Of a stretch of 6,810 nucleotides of DNA, positions 1 to 6,304 are shown in pieces. Location of the stretch: contig JAGPVK010000421.1 in NCBI GenBank assembly GCA_018067055.1, positions 1 through 6,810 on the forward strand. Reading direction: 5' to 3'. The stretch's first letter is position 1. Every line of letters begins with the position of its first letter. Under the pieces are notes generated by a model. It saw only the letters and a program-made list of their open reading frames with translations. It had not been told where the DNA came from and searched no databases. Both the position numbers and the translations under genes were made by a program. The DNA comes from Sphingomonadales bacterium. GTDB taxonomy: Bacteria; Pseudomonadota; Alphaproteobacteria; Sphingomonadales; Sphingomonadaceae.

Positions 1-546
1 AGGCTTGAGAGCTTTGACCAGCTGCGCCCGCATTACCGGATCGATTTTGCGGATGCCGTTGCGGAACCAATGCCGGGTACGGGCAAGCTAGATCGGCTGA
101 TCGATCAGGCCGCAGTCCAAGCTGCATTCGAAGCGGTCGGCGCGGCCGATGCTTGCCTGATGATGGCGCGCGACTATGCCAATGACCGCCAGATTTTTGG
201 CCGGCCGCTCGGCGGCTATCAGGCGATCAAGCACAAGCTTGCCGATGTCGCCGTCGCTACCGAACTGGCGCGCTCCAATGCCTATTTTGGTGGATGGGCT
301 GCCGAATCTTCGGTGGATGATCTCCCCGCCGCTGCCGCCGCTGCCCGTCTTTCGGCGATCAAATGTTTCGAAATGGCGGCGCGCGAAAATCTGCAGATAC
401 ATGGCGGTATTGGTTATACGTTCGAAGCCAATTGCCATTTCTATTATCGGCGCGAACGGATGCTCGCCGTGCATCTTGGCAATCGCGGCTTCTGGGCCGA
501 ACGATTGCTGAACGCCCAGCCAGGCAGCCAGGTTCAAGCAGCATAG
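1..546 (+). CDS. Acyl-CoA dehydrogenase, C-terminal part (5' end outside window)
   Basis: FAD-dependent alpha,beta-desaturation of an acyl-CoA thioester in the cytoplasm. The frame is open from base 1, so the gene starts upstream; 181 residues are visible, roughly the C-terminal half of a usual 370-390-residue protein. The visible part is the C-terminal helical domain. It has the FAD-contacting stretch D-R-Q-I-F-G-R-P-L-G-G-Y-Q-A-I-K-H-K-L-A-D (visible codons 62-82) and the late motif Q-I-H-G-G-I-G-Y-T-F-E (codons 132-142). The Glu encoded at 424-426 aligns with the catalytic Glu376 of medium-chain acyl-CoA dehydrogenase, so this subunit looks catalytically competent. The Met at base 70 is internal, because the family-like sequence continues upstream of it. 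The next dehydrogenase begins 10 bases downstream, which suggests cotranscription and possibly a heteromeric enzyme. Family assignment is firm; the substrate is unknown. Confidence 0.93.
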   Translation, partial: RLESFDQLRPHYRIDFADAVAEPMPGTGKLDRLIDQAAVQAAFEAVGAADACLMMARDYANDRQIFGRPLGGYQAIKHKLADVAVATELARSNAYFGGWAAESSVDDLPAAAAAARLSAIKCFEMAARENLQIHGGIGYTFEANCHFYYRRERMLAVHLGNRGFWAERLLNAQPGSQVQAA

Positions 547-556
547 GAATAGCATT

Positions 557-1777
557 ATGGATTTCAACGACAGTGCCACTGAAGCCGCTTTCCGGAGCGC
601 CGCCCGCAGCTGGCTGGCCGAGCATGCGCCGGCGCACGAGATCGGCGCTGGCAGCAAAATGACCGATATCGAGGAGGCCGATCGCGGCCGCGCCTGGATG
701 CGCGAGCTTTTTACCGGAGGCTGGTCCGGACTGACCTTTCCAAAGGCGCTTGGTGGTGGCGGTCTCACAGGAAGCGAGGCCGTCATTTTCTCGGAAGAAG
801 AGGGCAGATACCATCTGCCGAAGGGGCCTTTTACCTCTATCGGCACGGGCATGGCGCTGCCGGTGATTGCCAAACACGGCAATGATGCACAACGCGCGCA
901 GTTCATCGAAGCAACGCTGAATGGCGACATAACCTGGTGCCAGCTGTTTTCGGAACCGGCCGCCGGCTCCGACCTTGCGGCGCTGCGCACCAAGGCGGTG
1001 CGCGCCGACGATGGGTCGGGTGACTGGATCATCAATGGCCAGAAGCTCTGGTCGAGCTGGGCCCATCTTACCGACTGGGGCATTTTGATTGTCCGCACCG
1101 ACCCCAGCCTTCCCAAACATAAGGGCCTGACCTTTTTCGTCGTCGACATGAAATCACCCGGGATCGAGACCCGTCCGATCCGCCAGATTTCTGGAGCGAG
1201 CGAGTTCAACGAAACCTTTCTGACCGACGTCCGGATTCCCGGTACCAATCGTATCGGCGCCGAGGGTGAAGGCTGGGCATGCTGCATGACGGTATTGATG
1301 GGTGAGCGGCTTGGTTCGGGTGCCCATCGCAGTGGCGTCGAGCCGCTGCTCGACTATGCGGCAGCTACCCCTGATGGACGTGGCGGGACGATGATGGATG
1401 ATCGCTCGATTCGCCAGCAACTGGCCGAGGCGCTAGCAGAAGAGCAAGGCGAGCGGTTTTTTCAGGCCCGGCTGCGTACCATGGTATCCAAGGGAGAGAA
1501 TCCAGGAGCGCTCGCCGGCATGGTCAAGCTTGCCTATGCTGCGCGCTACCAGAAAACAAACGGTCTTGCGCTTGAATTGCGCGGTCTGGCGGGAATCGCC
1601 GCGGAGCCAGAGGATACGCAAACCAGCGACGTGCAATATGATTATATCTATTCGACGGTGATGCGGATTGCCGGCGGTGCCGACGAAGTATTGCGCAATC
1701 AGATCGCCGAACGGGTGCTCGGCATGCCCGGCGAGGTACGGATGGACAAGAATGTCCCGTTCGAGGATTTGAAATAA
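557..1777 (+). CDS. Acyl-CoA dehydrogenase (FadE-like)
   Basis: Complete 406-residue acyl-CoA dehydrogenase, normal length for the family. In order: an N-terminal helical domain (about 1-125), a beta domain with the flavin/substrate signature W-C-Q-L-F-S-E-P-A-A-G-S-D-L (127-140) and W-I-I-N-G-Q-K-L-W-S-S (157-167), and a C-terminal helical domain ending in R-I-A-G-G-A-D-E-V-L-R-N-Q-I-A-E-R-V-L-G (370-389). No clear Glu sits at the medium-chain-type catalytic position. Glu250, in G-E-R-L (249-252) after G-E-G-W (237-240), falls where isovaleryl- and long-chain-type enzymes place their catalytic Glu (Glu254/Glu261); this is an alignment by eye. The ATG follows AGGA (545-548), which overlaps the previous stop codon, with an 8-base spacer. 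It is thus likely cotranslated with the upstream dehydrogenase and may pair with it as in alpha2beta2 FadE complexes. Substrate unknown. Confidence 0.95.
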   Translation: MDFNDSATEAAFRSAARSWLAEHAPAHEIGAGSKMTDIEEADRGRAWMRELFTGGWSGLTFPKALGGGGLTGSEAVIFSEEEGRYHLPKGPFTSIGTGMALPVIAKHGNDAQRAQFIEATLNGDITWCQLFSEPAAGSDLAALRTKAVRADDGSGDWIINGQKLWSSWAHLTDWGILIVRTDPSLPKHKGLTFFVVDMKSPGIETRPIRQISGASEFNETFLTDVRIPGTNRIGAEGEGWACCMTVLMGERLGSGAHRSGVEPLLDYAAATPDGRGGTMMDDRSIRQQLAEALAEEQGERFFQARLRTMVSKGENPGALAGMVKLAYAARYQKTNGLALELRGLAGIAAEPEDTQTSDVQYDYIYSTVMRIAGGADEVLRNQIAERVLGMPGEVRMDKNVPFEDLK

Positions 1778-1811
1778 GCCGAACCGCTTTCAAATTATCA
1801 CGGATATCCGG
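1778..1811. other. Convergent intergenic gap with short palindrome, possible weak bidirectional terminator
   Basis: This 34-base gap separates two genes that converge. It contains a perfect 10-bp palindrome CGGATATCCG (1801-1810). CCGCT (1784-1788) can pair with AGCGG (1814-1818), which is followed by GGCTTTT (1818-1824). The outer stem is only 5 bp with a 25-base loop, so a terminator role is a weak inference based mainly on position. Confidence 0.2.
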
Positions 1812-3299
1812 TCAGCGGGCTTTTCGTCGTTCGGATGCTGCTTTTGCCAGCGGCTCCGCCAGTTCCTTTTTCAATATCTTGCCATTGGGATTGAGCGGCA
1901 TGGTTTCGAGTACCACCAGCGTGCGTGGCACTTTATTGTCGCCGAGATGTTCGCGGCAAAAGGCAATGATTTCATCGCTGGTTGCGCTTTGATTGGGACG
2001 CAGCGTAACGGCAGCTGCAATATCTTCTCCCAGCACCTCATGCGGCACACCAACGACGGCGGCCTGTTGTACCGCAGGATGTAAATGCAATATGGTTTCG
2101 ATCTCGAGCGGCGTGATATTGTAGCCGCCGCGGATGATCAGTTCTTTCGAGCGGCCCGACATTATCAGGTCGCCGTCTTCGTCGATGAATCCGAGGTCGC
2201 CGGTTTTGGTCCAGCCGCCAGCGAAGCTGTCGGCAGAAGCCTCCGCATCATTCCAGTATCGGCGCGGGTGTTTCTGCCAGCCGTAAATTTCCGCGACAAC
2301 GCCGGTTTCCGTGATCACATTGCCGTCTTCGTTGCGAAGTTGCATGTTTTTTGGAAGCTTGCCGACACAGCCGGGCTTCAGCACCTGTTCCTTGCTCTTG
2401 GTACCAACCCCGACCCCGCCCTCGGACATTCCATAACTGTTGCGGATACGGACATGCGGCCAAAGCTCCATTGCACGCATTACCGAATCATGCGGCAAGG
2501 GTGCTGTCCCGGTCATCAGATATTTGACTCCCCCGAAATCATAGTCGCCGACGGCGGGATGATCGAGGACAAGTCGCAGCATTGAGGGCACGAGATAAAC
2601 AAGATTCGGACGCTTTTCCCGGACCAGGTCCAGAAATCCTTTCGGATCGAATTTTGGTTGGGTGATCGCCATCGCGCCGCCGCGCGCGGGCAGCATGACA
2701 ATGCCGAGATTGCCGCCGGAACCGGTGAGCGGAAGCGCGTGGAGAGTTGACCGCGAACGCTCCATATTGGTCCCGGTAACGCCAGTCATAAGATCAGGGT
2801 GGGAAACGACGACACCCTTGATTTTCCCCGTGGTTCCCGATGTGCCCAGGATCTCTGCGTCTGCCATGGGGTCCAGTCCGGCCTGGTCAGGGAGCGCCGC
2901 AACATCACGCGGCATTTTTTCAACCGTCCAGCATCCGGCCAGTTCAATGTCCTTCACCAGATCAGGCGCGTCGGTGATGCAATAGCGCGGCTCACAAAGA
3001 GCTGCATAGTCCGCGACTTCCCGTGGGTTCAGGCGGGTGCTGACCGGGCAAGCAATACCGCCGGCACGAAACACGGCGAATACCGCAATCGCCATTTCCA
3101 CGGCGTGCATATTGCTGATCGGAAGGAAGACCCGATCGCCCGGGACCAGACCTGCAGCCGCCAGGCCACCGCCGACTTCGTCAGCTTCGCGGTCCCATTC
3201 GGAGAAGGTGATCTGCCGTCTGGTATCGTCGTGCGCGATTTCATCTTTCTGGTGCGACGCACGCACCTTCAATGCATCGCTGATGCGGCGAACTTCCAT
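1812..3299 (-). CDS. AMP-forming acyl-CoA synthetase (class I adenylate-forming ligase)
   Basis: Activates a carboxylic acid with ATP to an acyl-adenylate and transfers it to CoA; the likely entry step of the pathway in this locus. The 495-residue protein has the expected motifs in order: phosphate-binding loop L-G-T-S-G-T-T-G-K-I-K-G (151-162), N-S-Y-G-M-S-E-G (287-294), W-T-K-T-G-D-L-G (363-370), hinge G-R-S-K-E-L-I-I-R-G-G-Y-N (382-394), and the A10 motif P-L-N-P-N-G-K-I-L-K-K-E-L (468-480) with catalytic Lys474. Length is slightly short for fatty acyl-CoA ligases (about 500-560) and suits medium-chain, alicyclic or aromatic acid ligases, but substrate cannot be assigned. The start is supported by AAGGAG (3311-3316 on the complement), 11 bases upstream of ATG. 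It is divergent from the dehydratase-like gene and shares a 75-base control region with an operator-like palindrome. Confidence 0.94.
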   Translation of the reverse strand: MEVRRISDALKVRASHQKDEIAHDDTRRQITFSEWDREADEVGGGLAAAGLVPGDRVFLPISNMHAVEMAIAVFAVFRAGGIACPVSTRLNPREVADYAALCEPRYCITDAPDLVKDIELAGCWTVEKMPRDVAALPDQAGLDPMADAEILGTSGTTGKIKGVVVSHPDLMTGVTGTNMERSRSTLHALPLTGSGGNLGIVMLPARGGAMAITQPKFDPKGFLDLVREKRPNLVYLVPSMLRLVLDHPAVGDYDFGGVKYLMTGTAPLPHDSVMRAMELWPHVRIRNSYGMSEGGVGVGTKSKEQVLKPGCVGKLPKNMQLRNEDGNVITETGVVAEIYGWQKHPRRYWNDAEASADSFAGGWTKTGDLGFIDEDGDLIMSGRSKELIIRGGYNITPLEIETILHLHPAVQQAAVVGVPHEVLGEDIAAAVTLRPNQSATSDEIIAFCREHLGDNKVPRTLVVLETMPLNPNGKILKKELAEPLAKAASERRKAR

Positions 3300-3322
3300 A
3301 ATGGCACTATCTCCTTGCGTCG

Positions 3323-3353
3323 TTAATAGGGATGTATTACCTAGTTATATAAC
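3323..3353 (+). promoter_or_regulatory. Possible promoter of the dehydratase-crotonase operon
   Basis: TTAATA (3323-3328), a 17-bp spacer and TATATA (3346-3351) form a weak -35/-10 pair; TATAAC (3348-3353) is an alternative -10 that matches 5 of 6. Either -10 lies inside the palindrome. The start of transcription would fall near 3358-3360, just ahead of the AAGGGAG ribosome site (3361-3367). The -35 is poor. Confidence 0.28.
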
Positions 3354-3362
3354 TGGTGACAA
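3334..3362 (-). promoter_or_regulatory. Putative sigma-70 promoter of the acyl-CoA synthetase gene
   Basis: Read on the minus strand, TTGTCA (complement of 3357-3362; 5 of 6 match to TTGACA) is followed by a 17-bp spacer (3340-3356) and TAATAC (complement of 3334-3339; a modest -10). Transcription would begin near 3327, giving a leader of about 27 bases that contains the AAGGAG ribosome site. The spacing is ideal but the -10 is imperfect. Confidence 0.42.
3341..3356. promoter_or_regulatory. Operator-like palindrome in divergent promoter region
   Basis: The core AGTTATATAACT (3343-3354) is a perfect 12-bp palindrome; the outermost pair C3341/G3356 also matches, so 14 of 16 positions are symmetric. 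It lies between two divergently transcribed genes and fills the spacer between the putative -35 and -10 of the synthetase promoter, a common site for a dimeric repressor of TetR, MarR or GntR type. No regulator gene is in the window, so the binding protein is unknown. An AT-rich palindrome could also just be a -10-like element. Confidence 0.5.
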
Positions 3363-3374
3363 GGGAGATATGAC

Positions 3375-4661
3375 ATGACTGACACGAAAACCGACATAAA
3401 ACAAAGCGATGAGTGGCAGAAAGCCGTAGCCTATGAGATAACTGATGCGGATATTGAGCGCCAACGCAAACTGATCGGATTCGAGCAGGCGGCCAAGACC
3501 CGCGAATATATCCAAACCGCGACGGAAGACAATATTCGCAACTTTGCGCATGGTATGGGCGATGACAAGCCGCTCTATTGTGACCCGCATTATGCCAAGA
3601 AGACTCGCTGGGGCAGCGTGATTGCCCCGGGGATGATGGCAGGGGTGATCAACCATCCGATGCTTGGTGATCCGGTTCCTGACGAGATCAAGGCGTTGCG
3701 CAAGAGCCTGTTCAAGGGCGTGCACGTCTTCGTATCGGGCTCGCAATGGGATTTCTACCGCCCGATTTTTCCCGGCGACACCATTTACAGTTTCAACGGC
3801 GATGAGAGCTGCGAGGTCAAGCAATCCGAATTTGCCGGGCGTTCAGTCATTTCCAACCGACGCGACGTCAAGCTGAATCAGCGCGGCGAAGTCGTTGCTG
3901 TCTACCGTATCCTGCGGGTTATGACGGAACGCAAGACCGCCGCCAAAAAGGGCAAATATTCGGCTATCGAACCGGCGACCTACACCGACGAGGAAATGCA
4001 GGCGGTTGAGGATATCTATGCCGCTGAAAAGGTTCAGGGTGCTGGCAAGCGCTGGTTTGAAGATGTCGAAAAGGGTGATTCGCTGGGCCAGCAAGCCAAG
4101 GGCCCGTTGACAGTTACCGACGTTATCTGCTTCCATTCGGGTGGCTATGGCTTTGTTCCTTATGCGCCGACCGCCAACCGGCTTGCGCACAAGAACCGCC
4201 AGCGCATACCGGCCTTCTATGTCAAGAACGAGCATGGCATTCCCGACGTCGCACAGCGGCTGCATTGGGATCCCGTGTGGGCACAGGCGATCGGCAACCC
4301 GATGGCTTATGATTATGGAGTCATGCGTGAAAATTATCTGTGGCAATATCTCAGTGACTGGGCCGGCGATGACGCCATCATCACCCATGTTCATGACGAA
4401 ATTCGCAAGTTCAACTATATGGGCGATGTCCAGCGGGTGACCGGCGAAGTGCTGGCCAAGCGACAGGAGGGTGGTCAGAGCTATGTTGATGTTGCGGTGA
4501 AATTTACCAACCAGCGCGACGAAGAAACCGTCCGGGCGACGGCGACCATTGCCTTGCCCAGCAAGGAACGGCCATTGCCGCTATATCCGGCCGTGCCCGA
4601 AGAACTGGCGGCAAAGGCGGTCACCATGCTGGCACGCCACCGCGAACTTGGCGGGGATTGA
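3375..4661 (+). CDS. Two-domain hotdog-fold (MaoC/FAS1-like) dehydratase-family protein
   Basis: A 428-residue protein resembling double-hotdog MaoC-like hydratases with an N-terminal FAS1-like dehydratase domain, a family that hydrates or dehydrates acyl-CoA thioesters. The N-terminal hotdog (about 40-185) holds N-F-A-H-G-M-G-D-D-K-P-L-Y (56-68), followed by W-G-S-V-I-A-P-G-M-M (79-88). Compared with the hydratase-2 motif (G-D-x-N-P-L-H), Asp63 is kept but Asn is Lys65 and the catalytic His is Tyr68. The C-terminal hotdog (about 225-395) has F-H-S-G-G (253-257), Y-D-Y-G-V-M-R-E-N (312-320) and F-N-Y-M-G-D (346-351) but no full hydratase motif. The ATG follows AAGGGAG (3361-3367) with 7 bases between. 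It is the first gene of the rightward block, 48 bases before the first crotonase. Fold assignment is good; actual activity is uncertain given the altered dyad. Confidence 0.85.
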   Translation: MTDTKTDIKQSDEWQKAVAYEITDADIERQRKLIGFEQAAKTREYIQTATEDNIRNFAHGMGDDKPLYCDPHYAKKTRWGSVIAPGMMAGVINHPMLGDPVPDEIKALRKSLFKGVHVFVSGSQWDFYRPIFPGDTIYSFNGDESCEVKQSEFAGRSVISNRRDVKLNQRGEVVAVYRILRVMTERKTAAKKGKYSAIEPATYTDEEMQAVEDIYAAEKVQGAGKRWFEDVEKGDSLGQQAKGPLTVTDVICFHSGGYGFVPYAPTANRLAHKNRQRIPAFYVKNEHGIPDVAQRLHWDPVWAQAIGNPMAYDYGVMRENYLWQYLSDWAGDDAIITHVHDEIRKFNYMGDVQRVTGEVLAKRQEGGQSYVDVAVKFTNQRDEETVRATATIALPSKERPLPLYPAVPEELAAKAVTMLARHRELGGD

Positions 4662-4709
4662 TCGGCCTTCCTTATCGTTAGATAATGCCGAAGCAGGGGA
4701 GGCTATTAT

Positions 4710-5504
4710 ATGTCTGAAATCTTGATCGACAATGATAATGGTGTTCGCACCATCACGCTCAACCGGCCTGACCGGCTGAATGCATTGACCGGCTCTATCA
4801 TGGAGCCGCTTGCCGATGCCTGCGCCGATGCCGCACGCGATGCATCGGTCGGCTGTGTCGTCATAACCGGGGCGGGCAGGGGTTTTTGCGCCGGCGGTGA
4901 CCTCAAGGAAGGCGGCGGCGACAAAGCCGTAGTGCCGGCCAATGCGGAAAGCGGCAGTCGCACCGAGCAGGGCTTTGTCCGGCTGCGTGGTTTCATGGAA
5001 ACGGCCCGCTTGCTGCATGAAATGCCGAAACCGACGATTGCCATGGTCAATGGTCCGGTTGCGGGCGCAGGGATTGGCATTGCCGGAGCGTGCGACCTGC
5101 GTTTTGCTGGTAAAAGCGCGTCCTTCCTGACGGCCTTCGATCGTATTGGCGCGGGGGGCGATTTCGGCTCGGCCTGGTTCTGGACCAAGATTCTTGGCAC
5201 CGGTGTTGCGCGGGAATTGTTCCTGCTTGGCGAGAAACTGACCGCTGACGAGGCTTTTGCAAAGGGGATTTATACTCGGCTGTTTGACGATGACGCGTTG
5301 CGCGACGAGGTCATGAAGGCGGCGCACCGGCTCGCCGACGGGCCGCGCATGGGCTATCGCTATATGAAGGCAAACCTCAACAATGCCGAGGACTGGGCAT
5401 TCGAAGCTGCGCTTGACGCCGAAGCGCTCAACATGACGCTCTCGACCACCGCCACCGCAATGATCTGGCGTGAGAAGAAGAAGGCCGAAAATCTGGATGG
5501 CTGA
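4710..5504 (+). CDS. Enoyl-CoA hydratase/isomerase family protein (crotonase fold), first copy
   Basis: 264 residues, typical crotonase length. The N-terminal strand V-R-T-I-T-L-N-R-P-D-R-L-N-A-L (12-26) and the CoA/oxyanion-hole segments F-C-A-G-G-D-L (59-65) and N-G-P-V-A-G-A-G (114-121) are clear, so it should bind an acyl-CoA and stabilise an enolate. The two glutamates of rat enoyl-CoA hydratase (Glu144, Glu164) align with Gly123 and Phe143, so simple hydration is doubtful. Asp144, Asp151 (where many isomerase-like members have P-D or P-E) or Glu169 may serve instead; an isomerase, ring-processing or other crotonase reaction is possible. The ATG is preceded by AGGGGAGG (4695-4702) with a 7-base spacer. 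Its end overlaps the next crotonase gene by 8 bases, which implies coupled translation. Confidence 0.93.
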   Translation: MSEILIDNDNGVRTITLNRPDRLNALTGSIMEPLADACADAARDASVGCVVITGAGRGFCAGGDLKEGGGDKAVVPANAESGSRTEQGFVRLRGFMETARLLHEMPKPTIAMVNGPVAGAGIGIAGACDLRFAGKSASFLTAFDRIGAGGDFGSAWFWTKILGTGVARELFLLGEKLTADEAFAKGIYTRLFDDDALRDEVMKAAHRLADGPRMGYRYMKANLNNAEDWAFEAALDAEALNMTLSTTATAMIWREKKKAENLDG

Positions 5505-6294
5505 ATTCGAACATATTCGCATCGACCGACTCGACGATGGAATAGCAGCCGTGGTGGTCGCGCGGGCCGATATCGGCAACGCCTCTTCGCCAGATATGCT
5601 GGGCGAAATACGCGATGCGTTTGCAGACTTGTCAACCGATCGCAATGTCCGCGCCATCATCTTTTCCGCCGAGGGCAAGCATTTCTCGGTCGGCGCCGAC
5701 TTTGCCTTTCTGCAGCGGCTCACTAAAATGAGCGCGGTCGAGATCAAGGATACCGTCTACGCCAATTTTCAAGGCGCCGCGCGCGCGATTTACCGCTGCC
5801 CTAAGCCCACCTTGGCGCTGGTCCAGGGCGCGGCGGTGACGGTCGGCTGTGAACTGGCTCTGGCCTGCGACTTTCGTGTCGCGGCTGACAGTGCGATGTT
5901 TCAGGAAAGCTGGATCAAGCTGGGCATCATGCCGCCGCTGGGCGGAACTTTTCTGCTGCCGCGCCTTGTCGGTTTGGGCCGGGCGATGGAAATGTGCCTG
6001 CGCGGCAAACAGGTTCGCGCCGAGGAAGCATTGCAGATCGGTCTGGTCAGCGAAGTGGTATCGAAAGATGATCTTTCAGCGCGCGGTCTGGAACTGGCGC
6101 GGGAGCTCGCGGCCTCTGCACCGCTTGGCTATGCGACGGTCAAACAGTCGATCCAGCGCGCGCTGGAGAGCAGCATGGAGGCCGAATGGCAGGCGAACCT
6201 GCCCAATCAGGCGCTGCTGCTCGGCAGCAAGGATCACCGCGAGAGACTGTCGGCGATCACCGAAAAACGCGCACCGAATTTTATCGGCGAATAG
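5497..6294 (+). CDS. Enoyl-CoA hydratase/isomerase family protein (crotonase fold), second copy
   Basis: 265 residues from the ATG at 5497. An in-frame GTG at 5470 would add an arginine-rich MRRRRPKIW tail lying inside the preceding gene, so I reject it; the ATG start overlaps the upstream stop as ATGGCTGA. Crotonase features: H-F-S-V-G-A-D-F (62-69), where the usual Ala of C-A-G is Val65; Q-G-A-A-V-T-V-G-C-E-L (110-120); and G-I-M-P-P-L-G-G-T-F-L-L-P-R-L-V-G (143-159). Glu119 aligns with rat Glu144, while the Glu164 position is Trp139, with Glu137 two residues away. It therefore differs from the first copy, which keeps neither glutamate. It may act as a hydratase, isomerase or C-C hydrolase in the same pathway. 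The overlap with the first copy suggests the two proteins are made in matched amounts. Substrate unknown. Confidence 0.93.
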   Translation: MAEFEHIRIDRLDDGIAAVVVARADIGNASSPDMLGEIRDAFADLSTDRNVRAIIFSAEGKHFSVGADFAFLQRLTKMSAVEIKDTVYANFQGAARAIYRCPKPTLALVQGAAVTVGCELALACDFRVAADSAMFQESWIKLGIMPPLGGTFLLPRLVGLGRAMEMCLRGKQVRAEEALQIGLVSEVVSKDDLSARGLELARELAASAPLGYATVKQSIQRALESSMEAEWQANLPNQALLLGSKDHRERLSAITEKRAPNFIGE

Positions 6295-6304
6295 GAGGCA
6301 ATCA

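Noticed and set aside
1025..1051. Near-identical 27-base match with 6758-6784.
   Set aside because: Both encode the conserved W-I-I-N-G-Q-K-x-W block of acyl-CoA dehydrogenases, so the similarity reflects protein conservation rather than a DNA repeat or recombination.
88..1287. A 399-codon open frame on the minus strand opposite the two left dehydrogenases.
   Set aside because: It crosses the boundary between two clear plus-strand dehydrogenase genes, its translation shows no recognisable domain, and long antisense frames are common in GC-rich coding DNA.
2085..2585. A 166-codon plus-strand open frame inside the acyl-CoA synthetase gene.
   Set aside because: The minus-strand synthetase carries all adenylate-forming motifs across this stretch; the opposite frame has no ribosome site or recognisable features.
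3370..3378. A tiny frame ATG-ACA-TGA overlapping the dehydratase start, as a possible leader peptide.
   Set aside because: Its ATG is only 2 bases from the AAGGGAG ribosome site, too close for efficient initiation, while the in-frame ATG at 3375 has ideal spacing.
4581..5747. A 388-codon open frame on the minus strand opposite the first crotonase.
   Set aside because: It spans the ends of three plus-strand genes that have clear family motifs; low-complexity Arg/Ala/Ser-rich translation with no domain indicates a shadow frame.
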